Below, piece after piece: positions 1 through 6,060 of a stretch of DNA of 30,376 bases. The notes below the pieces were generated by a model. It did not search any database. It saw only the letters and a list, made by a program, of their open reading frames with translations, and had not been told where the DNA came from. The first letter of the stretch is position 1. Every line of letters starts with the position of its first letter. Source of the DNA: a virus; the IMG/VR virus record IMGVR_UViG_3300028581_000167, positions 1 through 30,376 of that record; one strand, given 5' to 3'. The translations under genes and the position numbers were made by a program.

Positions 1-165
1 TTTGATGGAAACTTTGCTTGGACTGGTGGTGCAGGAACTTTGTTTGCTACCACGATTGGTTATAAACAAAATGATACAAAAACTCGGTGGAAGTTAGAAT
101 ATTTTCCCAAAACAGGTAGCGGTAGTGAGCAAGTTTTTCTCCATTCTGATTTCCATATTGGACCA
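1..165 (+). repeat. Terminal direct repeat, left copy (matches 30212-30376)
   Basis: Bases 1-165 align without gaps to 30212-30376. Positions 40-165 are identical. All five mismatches fall in the first 39 bases: position 10 (A here, G in the right copy) and positions 36-39 (AACT here, CCAA in the right copy). This is the usual sign of a circular or circularly permuted genome whose assembly overlaps itself. The differences are either strain variation or the edge of a second related copy. The frame is kept, and the changes are non-synonymous (Asn/Asp and Thr/Gln). Confidence 0.85.
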
Positions 166-1194
166 GGTAGATTTAATGGAAATACTATACTTCAACTAAA
201 TGGATACAAAATTAAAATCACAGACAATCCATTTTCATCACAAAGCAGGCTTTTTTGTTATGGTAGTGGTCTTGGTGGAGACGCAGGTATGGTTGTTGCA
301 ACATACTCTGTTGATAATCTTGAAATTGATATAAATGATACGGTGTTTTTTTCAGGAGATTTTACAAACTGCGGTGTAAAACTGATACAAGGAACTATAT
401 CATCAAATTATGCTTCACTTGGTTCAGGGGAACAATATGGTGATACAGGAATTGTTTTTAGACACCGAGCCACAGGTCAAACTTCAAGTTTTACAAAAAC
501 TGGTGGAAATATACACCCGAATATGATGTTTGGTTGTAGAGCAAATATAGGAACCGTAATCTGGGATTGCGATGACCAAATTCCTCAATTTGTCCTACAA
601 GGAGCCTCACCCGTTGCTGGATATAATGGAATTATCAGGTGTGATAAACCACTCAATGTAAAACATCTCCATTATGAATTTAGCAATGCCATTAACTTTA
701 CTGCCGCATCAACCATATCACCAACAAGTTTTCAAAGATTTTTATTTACAGGTTCTGGTGGATTATCAGCGTCAAACTTGTTGTTCAAAAGCACGCTTAC
801 AAAATCAGCCCCGTCAGGCGCGAATTTTTTAACAAATGGTTTGGCTCTTGTTCCAAGAGTTCCAAGTTTAAGATTTTCATCTGACGCTACACACAAGATT
901 GGAAACTTTATGGCTATCGGAATGACAAATGATATATTGACACAAGGTTTGAATGTTAATAGTTTGTCAAATGTTTATGGAACTTTTTCATCTCAAACAG
1001 CATCAGTTCCAGCAACTATACAACTTGGAAATGATGGTTTGACTTGGGGATATGGCTTCCGAGATTTGAACTTCACATCAAAAACGATGTATGCTATAAA
1101 CGGAACTCTTCAAAATACAACTGGTGCTACAACATCATATCCGACGACTGGTGGTGTAGGTGGTGGCGAAACATCACACACATTTGTAAATTAA
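1..1194 (+). CDS. Fibre/adhesin-like surface protein, C-terminal part (5' end lies at the right edge)
   Basis: The frame is open from base 1 with no start in reach, so the gene enters from the left. The same frame begins with ATG at 29951 and runs to the right end, where its last 165 bases match bases 1-165. On a circle the two parts give a protein of about 484 residues. The sequence is rich in Gly, Ser, Thr and Asn with alternating hydrophobic residues, as in beta-rich fibre, spike or adhesin proteins. I see no catalytic motif and no membrane segment. It ends in a Gly-rich tail (GGVGGGETSH). It sits last in the late operon, just before the holin-like gene, a usual place for host-recognition or decoration proteins. 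The structural role is inferred from composition and context. An internal TTG at 40 should not be taken as the start. Confidence 0.75.
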   Translation, partial: FDGNFAWTGGAGTLFATTIGYKQNDTKTRWKLEYFPKTGSGSEQVFLHSDFHIGPGRFNGNTILQLNGYKIKITDNPFSSQSRLFCYGSGLGGDAGMVVATYSVDNLEIDINDTVFFSGDFTNCGVKLIQGTISSNYASLGSGEQYGDTGIVFRHRATGQTSSFTKTGGNIHPNMMFGCRANIGTVIWDCDDQIPQFVLQGASPVAGYNGIIRCDKPLNVKHLHYEFSNAINFTAASTISPTSFQRFLFTGSGGLSASNLLFKSTLTKSAPSGANFLTNGLALVPRVPSLRFSSDATHKIGNFMAIGMTNDILTQGLNVNSLSNVYGTFSSQTASVPATIQLGNDGLTWGYGFRDLNFTSKTMYAINGTLQNTTGATTSYPTTGGVGGGETSHTFVN

Positions 1195-1209
1195 AAAATA
1201 TAAAATTAT

Positions 1210-1389
1210 ATGAAAAAAATCAAATTATCAAAAGAACAAGCACTCGGAATTATCAGACACACTCTAACTTTTGTTGGCGGTTTGTTGGTCTTAAAAGGCT
1301 TAATAGATGAAGCAATCGTAAATGAAATCGTTGGTGGTGTCATCACTTTGGCTGGAACTATATGGTCGGTTATTTCTAAACAATCCTAA
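1210..1389 (+). CDS. Small two-helix membrane protein, probable holin
   Basis: This 59-residue protein begins MKKIKLSKEQALG and ends SVISKQS. It has a short basic N-terminus and two hydrophobic segments, about residues 13-33 (GIIRHTLTFVGGLLVLKG) and 39-56 (EIVGGVITLAGTIWSVIS), joined by a short acidic turn. Size and topology fit small phage holins, which form holes in the inner membrane at lysis. The ATG follows an A/T-rich leader (AATATAAAATTAT) nearly the same as the one before the gene at 12039. It starts 15 bases after the fibre-like gene and is the last rightward late gene. Its final 14 bases overlap the end of the convergent gene at 1376. No endolysin is recognised beside it, so the holin role rests on size, topology and position. 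Confidence 0.7.
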   Translation: MKKIKLSKEQALGIIRHTLTFVGGLLVLKGLIDEAIVNEIVGGVITLAGTIWSVISKQS

Positions 1390-2578
1390 CATTGACTTTC
1401 CATTCGTGTCTACAAAATGGGGTTGTGATACCAGTCTCTGGATTTCTATAAAATCCACCTCGATATAATATCAAATCTTCTGGTAGGTTCATATCGGCAA
1501 GATTTTGTAAACCCTCTTCCAAAGTAGCATTATTCGCGGCTTCGAGTTCTTCCAAAGTCCATTCACGACCTTTCATATCCATCATATTTTTACAAAAATC
1601 TCTTGAACCAGATATTGCCGCTGGTATACCATCGATTTCTTTATATTGATATGTAATCTTTACAGTTCTGAATTTTCCTGTAAACTGCTTTCTTAAATTA
1701 AAATCGATTTCTTTGGCGTGTAAAATGTCTTTTACAGCCTCTGTATGTAAAACCTTTATGTCAGGTGAAAAAGTCTCACCAGAACGACTTAAATAGGTGA
1801 TTAAACAATCCTGACCATCAATGTAAGAAAACTCCATTTTGTTATTAAGTTCATCTTGTGAACCAAAAAGTAGATTGTCTTCACTTAAACCAACTTGTTT
1901 TAATTTATTCCAAACTTTTTCGTCGGCTTTTTTTATTTTTCTTTGCGAACGAACATAAACTTTGAAACCCATATCTTTTAATGACTTCAATTTTTCGATA
2001 TCAAACTCTTCTCCAAAAAGAACTTTCTTTACCCTTCTGAAATCTTGTTTTTCGAGTTTTTCCCCTCTGATTTGTTTGAGTTTTCTTGACGCCCATTCTA
2101 TACCAGAAGTTCCACCCCATCCTAACCAAGCGACATATCCAGCATCTTTCCAAGGTGTCCCCTCAAATTCGGGTGAAATTTCTGAATTTTTTTTATGTCT
2201 TTGAAAAGCAGACATTCTGGCTATTGTTTCTTCACTGATGTTTTCACCACCACAAAGTTGATTTGCCCTGGTCCAACCGACACGGGTCATACCTTTTACT
2301 TCATCGCCGTGTTCATCACGCCAACGGAGAACTTTACAAGCCGCATTTTTCGCAGCCTCTGGATAGTCATTATATGTTTGGAAATTAACTGATATAGGTG
2401 CTTCTGTTGACCAAGTTGCATCTGACACAGATGGTGTCATTCCCTTGAATTCATCCTCTGCTTTCTTTATACAAATAGCAACAGCTTGTGGTTGAGATTT
2501 TCCACCTTCAATTTCTATACGAATGCATCTGGTGATAAAGTCGTCTTGACTTTCATTTTGTTTTGGATTGATTGGCAT
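1376..2578 (-). CDS. Minor head / MuF-like multi-domain phage protein
   Basis: This 400-residue protein has three visible parts. Residues 1-40 form a short module (NESQDDFITRC with a second Cys near 36) seen at the N-termini of phage head proteins. Residues about 75-170 carry a Trp-rich module (KVLRWRDEHGDEVKGMTRVG, then TPWKDAGYVAWLGWGG) known from phage protease, portal and head-morphogenesis polyproteins. The C-terminal 120 residues end with GGFYRNPETG and PFCRHEW (Cys389-Arg-His391), like the C-terminal end of MuF-type minor head proteins. Residues 180-270 are Lys-rich and unassigned. It is the last gene of a leftward operon, 5 bases after its neighbour, although every other head gene is rightward. 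Assignment is by family resemblance recalled from motifs; the exact role (head morphogenesis or an injected protein) is open. Confidence 0.55.
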   Translation of the reverse strand: MPINPKQNESQDDFITRCIRIEIEGGKSQPQAVAICIKKAEDEFKGMTPSVSDATWSTEAPISVNFQTYNDYPEAAKNAACKVLRWRDEHGDEVKGMTRVGWTRANQLCGGENISEETIARMSAFQRHKKNSEISPEFEGTPWKDAGYVAWLGWGGTSGIEWASRKLKQIRGEKLEKQDFRRVKKVLFGEEFDIEKLKSLKDMGFKVYVRSQRKIKKADEKVWNKLKQVGLSEDNLLFGSQDELNNKMEFSYIDGQDCLITYLSRSGETFSPDIKVLHTEAVKDILHAKEIDFNLRKQFTGKFRTVKITYQYKEIDGIPAAISGSRDFCKNMMDMKGREWTLEELEAANNATLEEGLQNLADMNLPEDLILYRGGFYRNPETGITTPFCRHEWKVNVRIV

Positions 2579-2583
2579 ACACT

Positions 2584-2820
2584 TTATATGTCATTTCCAT
2601 AAAGGTGTTTGTTTTCGCCATACCAAGTTTTTAATTTATTCCAAACTCGTTGACGACAACCACCACAACCCCTGGAATGTTCTTGTCGTTCCCAAAAGAT
2701 TTTATTGTGAACATTAAAAATTTCTGTAATCACATCGGCTGGAACTCTATAATTTTCTTTTCCAGACCATTCTTTAACCAAACTTTCGGCTCTTAAAAAT
2801 ATATCCTTTTCAATCATCAT
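2584..2820 (-). CDS. Small CGGC-motif phage protein, function unknown
   Basis: A protein of 78 residues beginning MMIEKDIFLR. The start is set by an ATGA overlap with the stop of the upstream membrane-protein gene and a good AGGAAA site a few bases before it. The longer open frame reaching 2937 only shadows that gene. The N-terminal half is helical. Residues 50-62 hold RGCGGCRQRVWNK, a close Cys pair followed by basic and aromatic residues, a pattern I associate with small conserved Bacteroidetes phage proteins of no known role. Two Cys could bind metal only with partners from another chain. It is probably translationally coupled to its neighbour. Confidence 0.7.
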   Translation of the reverse strand: MMIEKDIFLRAESLVKEWSGKENYRVPADVITEIFNVHNKIFWERQEHSRGCGGCRQRVWNKLKTWYGENKHLYGNDI

Positions 2821-3074
2821 AATTTTCCTGACATAATTTGATTTTGTATAAACTGTGCGAGGACACTGACTATCGCCGCCTGTGGTATTGAAAAAGTAAA
2901 TATCAAACCAATCCAGAAACCAAGACAAAGCGGGCATCTTAAAAACTCCATCACCTGTTCACCAAATCTGATATTTAATTTTTTTGTTAAATTATACCAA
3001 AGCCAGTTTGTTGGTTTGCTTTCAACAGCCAACACGGTGATTGCTGAAAGTGCGAATATCAGTTCAAAATTCAT
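2817..3074 (-). CDS. DUF1360-like small membrane protein
   Basis: An 85-residue protein with a hydrophobic N-terminal segment (residues 3-17, FELIFALSAITVLAV) and a second around 52-76. Between them lies RCPLCLGFW (46-54), the CPxCxGFW signature of DUF1360-type membrane proteins of phages and bacteria, whose role is not known. It probably spans the inner membrane twice. Its start overlaps the end of the sigma-like gene by 11 bases and its stop overlaps the next start by 4, so it is firmly inside the leftward operon. A lysis or superinfection-exclusion role would be a guess. Confidence 0.65.
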   Translation of the reverse strand: MNFELIFALSAITVLAVESKPTNWLWYNLTKKLNIRFGEQVMEFLRCPLCLGFWIGLIFTFSIPQAAIVSVLAQFIQNQIMSGKL

Positions 3075-3618
3075 TTTTGATTTTTATTTTTAAATTCTTT
3101 AACATATTATATACTGCTGAAAGTGGAATGTTTATTTTTTCTGCTATTTTCCGTTGAGACAACATATCTTTGAAATACAAGTCAAAAAGAACTTGTTCTT
3201 CATTTGTAAATGTTGTATATAATTTCTTTATTTTTCTAATTTTCGAGATTTGTGAAAGAGAAAAATCATCAATCCAAAGTCGTTCTTCGTGGGTATAATC
3301 ACATATTAAATCTAAATCCAGTTCATGGACATCGTCATATATTTCAGTTTTGAATTCGATAAAAGAACCACCACAAAGTCCATCACCGAATATATCTACA
3401 TTATGTTTTGAGTTCATCCATCTGACTTGATTTTTATACCAACCTTGACACCAGGCAATTTTTTTTTCATCTGGTATAGTCGTAAATGTCGACCAGTTTT
3501 TTTCCAAGTGTAAAGTTAAATGGCTTAACAGGTCAGACCAGTTGTTAAAATCTCTGCGTTTAGCCCAGTATTCAAGACCTGAATAATTTTCTGAAATCCA
3601 TATTGACCAATCCTTCAT
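3064..3618 (-). CDS. Sigma-70-like / helix-turn-helix transcription factor
   Basis: This 184-residue protein resembles a small ECF-type sigma factor. Residues about 24-75 form a Trp-rich helical part that could be region 2 (NWSDLLSHLTLHLEKN). Residues 115-133 form a basic linker. Residues 135-182 look like region 4: TNEEQVLFDLYFKDMLSQRK, then IAEKINIPLSAVYNMLKNLK, a clear helix-turn-helix. Such phage factors usually steer host RNA polymerase to late genes. It overlaps the zinc-ribbon gene upstream (ATGA, 4 bases) and the membrane-protein gene downstream. The helix-turn-helix is well supported; the region 2 match is weak, so a plain transcriptional regulator is the alternative. Confidence 0.6.
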   Translation of the reverse strand: MKDWSIWISENYSGLEYWAKRRDFNNWSDLLSHLTLHLEKNWSTFTTIPDEKKIAWCQGWYKNQVRWMNSKHNVDIFGDGLCGGSFIEFKTEIYDDVHELDLDLICDYTHEERLWIDDFSLSQISKIRKIKKLYTTFTNEEQVLFDLYFKDMLSQRKIAEKINIPLSAVYNMLKNLKIKIKNEF

Positions 3619-3935
3619 TTAAATATTTTTCTCAGTTCGGGTTTTATTCTATCCATTGTTCTTTCTAAATTATAGTCTGGAAATTCCTTCATCCAAGGTG
3701 CTTTATACATTAAATAAAAATGCATCAACAACATATAATCTAACGAGTGTTCGTATGAATATTTACAACGCAAAAGAGACATTCTAATCACTTCTTTATG
3801 TTCTGGTTGGATTACCACATCACGCCACCAGTTTAATTTCTTTTCTTTTGCTTCTCTGTTATATTTTTTTGTATAACAAGATTTACAAATTCCTTTAATC
3901 CATAGTGGTTTTTCTTTAAGACAATCTGGGCACAT
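3615..3935 (-). CDS. Zinc-ribbon protein, function unknown
   Basis: A 106-residue protein opening with two CxxC knuckles, Cys2/Cys5 (MCPDC) and Cys17/Cys20 (CKSC), spaced as in a zinc ribbon. The rest is basic and Trp/Tyr-rich (LNWWRDVVIQ, HFYLMYKAPWM) with no enzyme motif. Zinc ribbons of this kind often sit on nucleic-acid or polymerase-binding proteins, and the next gene, overlapping by 4 bases, encodes a sigma-like factor, so a joint role in transcription is plausible but unproven. It is the first gene of the leftward operon and follows the terminator at 3949-3977. I see no clear promoter in the 90 bases before it. Confidence 0.65.
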   Translation of the reverse strand: MCPDCLKEKPLWIKGICKSCYTKKYNREAKEKKLNWWRDVVIQPEHKEVIRMSLLRCKYSYEHSLDYMLLMHFYLMYKAPWMKEFPDYNLERTMDRIKPELRKIFK

Positions 3936-3948
3936 ATGGAGTATATAT

Positions 3949-3977
3949 AAAAAAAGCCTCGCTTTTTACGGCGAGGC
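3949..3977 (-). terminator. Rho-independent terminator, leftward
   Basis: A 7-bp stem, GCCTCGC (3956-3962) with GCGAGGC (3971-3977), closes an 8-base loop. On the minus strand it is followed by seven T (complement of A at 3949-3955). It ends the leftward transcript of the 4027-5419 cluster before the next leftward operon. The other side has no T run, so it is not clearly bidirectional. Confidence 0.85.
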
Positions 3978-4026
3978 ATATAAAATTTACTTAAAATAAA
4001 ACGAAAAAATTAAACTTCCATATATT

Positions 4027-4260
4027 CTATATGCGTGTGTTGTCGTCGTTAAAAAAATCTATTCCAGAAGCATTTATTTTTTTTATTTTGATATATTTAA
4101 TCATATACTCCAACATTTCATCTGCTCTTTCCTCAAATTGTCTGAAATCTAAATCCTCCAACTTGCCTCCTCCGTCGATTGATAGTTTCATCATACCTAT
4201 TAATTGACTATGTGCTGCCATTCTTAATTTTTCTTGTTTACTTCCTTTTTTAAACTTCAT
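4027..4260 (-). CDS. Small basic/acidic helical protein, function unknown
   Basis: A 77-residue protein beginning MKFKKGSKQEKLRMAAHSQL. The first 15 residues are basic, the middle is Gly/Asp-rich (SIDGGGKLEDLDF), and the rest is a likely helix with many Lys and Glu. No family is recognised. It starts 4 bases after the stop of the upstream 4265 gene and is last in its cluster, 50 bases before the terminator. Size, leftward orientation and position fit an early phage accessory protein. Confidence 0.6.
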   Translation of the reverse strand: MKFKKGSKQEKLRMAAHSQLIGMMKLSIDGGGKLEDLDFRQFEERADEMLEYMIKYIKIKKINASGIDFFNDDNTRI

Positions 4261-4264
4261 TGTC

Positions 4265-4915
4265 TTAAACTTTCGGCATTAATGACCTGTATCTATCGAT
4301 TAACATATCGATTGTTTCTATATCTTTTTTCGTGTGTTTATTCCAGAATGTCAATTTACCTGATGTTGCATATTCCTTCATATTTTTTAACCATTCAACA
4401 ACAGAAAAAGTATATTGAAAGTGTTCCCTAACTGAACTTTTGTCCCTAAAATTTAATCCGATTTTCTCGCCTTTTTGAACAACTATTTTATTGCCATCTC
4501 CTCCATAGTCAAAAAGACCTTCCCAAACTTGTTTTTTAATTTGTTGTTTTTGGTAATGGAATTCCCTTTCTGTTCCATCTGAATAGTGAACCACGACTTT
4601 TGTAATTTCTTTATATTTTCCAACATCTGCTATATATTTTATTGCAAAATTAGTCGGGTCAATGATTTCATCTCCATAGATAATTCCAGTAGAACCTATA
4701 CCATAATTAATATCTGATCCAAGTCGTTCGATAATCCAATCAATATATTGTTTTATGGTGTTTGGTGAAATTTTTAATTTTTCTTTTTTTGCAATCCAAA
4801 ATGATTTTCTAATCACTTGGTTTTTTGACCCGATGTTTTTAATATCTGGGTTTTTTTCTTTTAATCTCATAATTAAGATTTCAAGTTTGTCTTTTGTGTC
4901 ATCCCTCATTATCAT
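4265..4915 (-). CDS. Unrecognised ~216-residue protein, possibly early or DNA-binding
   Basis: I do not recognise this protein. From the ATG at 4915 it begins MIMRDDTKDKLEILIMRLKE. This start leaves 5 bases after the upstream stop at 4921, whereas a start at 4951 would overlap the upstream gene by 31 bases; both are possible. Residues about 25-75 are helical and basic with a possible winged-helix or HTH stretch (QVIRKSFWIAKKEKLKISPN). The middle is beta-rich (VVVHYSDGTEREFHY). The C-terminus is helical. It is the largest gene of the leftward cluster next to the structured non-coding region. No replication initiator is recognised in the genome and this is one candidate, by position only. Confidence 0.55.
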   Translation of the reverse strand: MIMRDDTKDKLEILIMRLKEKNPDIKNIGSKNQVIRKSFWIAKKEKLKISPNTIKQYIDWIIERLGSDINYGIGSTGIIYGDEIIDPTNFAIKYIADVGKYKEITKVVVHYSDGTEREFHYQKQQIKKQVWEGLFDYGGDGNKIVVQKGEKIGLNFRDKSSVREHFQYTFSVVEWLKNMKEYATSGKLTFWNKHTKKDIETIDMLIDRYRSLMPKV

Positions 4916-4920
4916 ATTTT

Positions 4921-5124
4921 TTATTTTATTTTTATTTTGGTCATAGACCATAGGTTTCTTAAATATTCTTTGTCATAAATTAACTCCATTCGTGATATAT
5001 CTTTGTAAATATATTTTCTTCGTATATTTTTTAATTCATTCGAGTATATCGTTCCACTATAATGTTTTTTGAGTATATCACACGCGTGGATTATTTGGAT
5101 TTTATATTTTTCAGTGGTCATCAT
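4921..5124 (-). CDS. Small protein, function unknown
   Basis: A 67-residue, Lys/Tyr/Ile-rich, mostly helical protein starting MMTTEKYKIQIIHACDIL. Its start overlaps the end of the 5111 gene by 14 bases, which supports translation coupling. The pattern YSNELKNIRRKYIYKDISRM could be a small helical bundle or DNA-binding fold, but no family is recognised. It is the second gene of the leftward cluster that begins beside the structured intergenic region. Confidence 0.5.
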   Translation of the reverse strand: MMTTEKYKIQIIHACDILKKHYSGTIYSNELKNIRRKYIYKDISRMELIYDKEYLRNLWSMTKIKIK

Positions 5125-5419
5125 TTTCTATTAAAGTCCTAAGTTTTAAATCACGTGTCAGTTCAGTATAATTAATTTTACCACATTCTTCTGCATAAAG
5201 GAGAAGTGGTGGATTTCCTGGCTCCACCACAAAGTCCCAACCAATCTCCTCCAAATCACTTTCAGTAGCAACCTCCATATTAATGACTTGATATTTTGTG
5301 CTGTTAAAATAAAAAACATCACCGATATTGTGGAATACAGGTAGCATATCTTTCATCGGTGGTCTGTCGTAGTGGAGCAGACAATAAATAAAATCTGGTT
5401 CTGTAAGTAAATTTGTCAT
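5111..5419 (-). CDS. Unrecognised early-type protein, first gene of leftward cluster
   Basis: A 102-residue protein beginning MTNLLTEPDFIYCLLHYDRP. It is acidic toward its C-terminus (ESDLEEIGWDFVVEPG and ENDDH) with a central beta-rich part (GDVFYFNSTKYQVINMEV) that could be a small barrel. No family is recognised. It is the first leftward gene after the large non-coding region, so a promoter must lie at or above 5420; no clean leftward Bacteroidetes promoter is visible there. Small acidic proteins in this place are often host-takeover or anti-defence factors, but nothing in the sequence shows that. Confidence 0.55.
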   Translation of the reverse strand: MTNLLTEPDFIYCLLHYDRPPMKDMLPVFHNIGDVFYFNSTKYQVINMEVATESDLEEIGWDFVVEPGNPPLLLYAEECGKINYTELTRDLKLRTLIENDDH

Positions 5420-5531
5420 AAAAAAAGTAATTTAATATATATGTTTTATATATCTTTTTGTAAAAAGGTTTTTTTTTTATACAACTTTTTTTGAATTTAA
5501 GATATAAAATATATCCATCGCCTCAACGAAG
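5420..5531. other. Very AT-rich leader before the leftward cluster
   Basis: No gene is seen. The stretch is almost all A and T, with runs of T (for example about 5470-5479) and a weak CTTTTT/AAAAAG inverted repeat around 5455-5467. It must hold the leader, and perhaps the promoter, of the leftward gene at 5419, but I find no TTTG/TAnnTTTG pair on the minus strand here. Confidence 0.4.
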
Positions 5532-5570
5532 AAACCTCATGAATTAATTTTTTGAGGTTTTTTTGTTTTT
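5532..5570 (+). terminator. Rightward intrinsic terminator
   Basis: An 8-bp stem, AAACCTCA (5532-5539) with TGAGGTTT (5553-5560), is followed on the plus strand by a T-rich tract to 5570. A competing pairing exists: CCTCAA (5521-5526) with TTGAGG (5552-5557). No rightward gene lies between 1389 and here, so it may stop late read-through or end an unseen RNA. Confidence 0.65.
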
Positions 5571-5599
5571 ATTAAAAACTTTTTTAAGGACTTTTCTAA

Positions 5600-5965
5600 G
5601 TGATTTTCACACTTTGGTTGTGTGAAATCACATCTAGACCGATCTGATATATCCAAAATGTTTGCCAGAGATTAAAAGTTTCAGAGGATTTTAGACACGA
5701 CCATCCTTAGGCCGTCATCTAAAATCCTCTGTTTAACCTAAATGCCGTCAATTGCTTGCCGTCGACCAATTAGCCCCATCGGATTTTAACTATATCACTT
5801 AGTCAATATAGTCGCCAGACCTACTTTAAGATGGTTTCTAAGCCACCTATATGCTCACAACTCGTCTGGTATTAACACCATTGCTGCCCTATGTCATATA
5901 TCCTCCCAGTGGGGCATTACAATATAGTCCCTGGTGCCATTTGTGCGTCAGACTATAAGGTCGAT
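5600..5965. ncRNA. Candidate large structured RNA (or structured origin/control region)
   Basis: No open frame of gene length is found on either strand, base composition is less AT-rich than the flanks, and helices are dense. Seen directly: hairpin 5600-5631 (12 bp, one bulge); a perfect 14-bp stem 5682-5695/5718-5731 whose loop bases TTAGG (5707-5711) can pair CCTAA (5737-5741) as a pseudoknot; a long-range helix TCGACC (5762-5767) with GGTCGA (5959-5964). That helix encloses four more: 5789-5795/5806-5812, CCAGAC/GTCTGG (5815-5820/5864-5869) with an inner hairpin 5829-5848, TGCCCTA/TGGGGCA (5885-5891/5910-5916, one wobble) and 5923-5929/5951-5957. This is the layout of a multibranched RNA. 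Strand is undecided: read leftward the loops are A-rich, as in structured RNAs, but no promoter is clear on either strand. It resembles known giant phage RNAs (GOLLD, ROOL) only in kind; I cannot match it to either. Confidence 0.6.
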
Positions 5966-6028
5966 TGCCTATGATTTGTCACTGATTTGCCTTTAATTTA
6001 TGCCAGAAATTGCCTTTGATTGCCTTTG
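5963..6028. repeat. Iteron-like phased array of (G)ATT(T)GCCTTT units
   Basis: TGCC cores start at 5966, 5988, 6001, 6011 and 6021, with a degenerate TGTC at 5977. Spacings are 11, 11, 13, 10 and 10 bases, so the cores face roughly the same side of the helix. The last two full units are a perfect 10-bp tandem repeat, ATTGCCTTTG (6009-6018 and 6019-6028). The array directly follows the structured core and ends about 30 bases before the promoter at 6061. It could bind a repressor, activator or replication initiator. Confidence 0.55.
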
Positions 6029-6060
6029 AATTAAAATTTATATAATTTATATATCAAAAG

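Noticed and set aside
1-165. Diversity-generating retroelement signature in the fibre gene (clustered changes)
   Set aside because: The changes are not limited to adenines (C/A and T/A also occur), the copies are at the contig ends, and no reverse transcriptase or template repeat is present.
1044-1310. Open frame spanning the end of the fibre gene and the holin-like gene
   Set aside because: It is out of frame with both real genes and has a Trp/Asn/Lys composition typical of a shadow frame.
2584-2937. Longer 117-residue reading of the CGGC protein
   Set aside because: The extra 39 residues lie opposite the coding frame of the membrane-protein gene; the ATGA overlap with a good ribosome site supports the shorter form.
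5600-6030. CRISPR array
   Set aside because: Repeats are about 10 bases, nearly back to back and imperfect, with no spacers of 25-40 bases and no cas genes.
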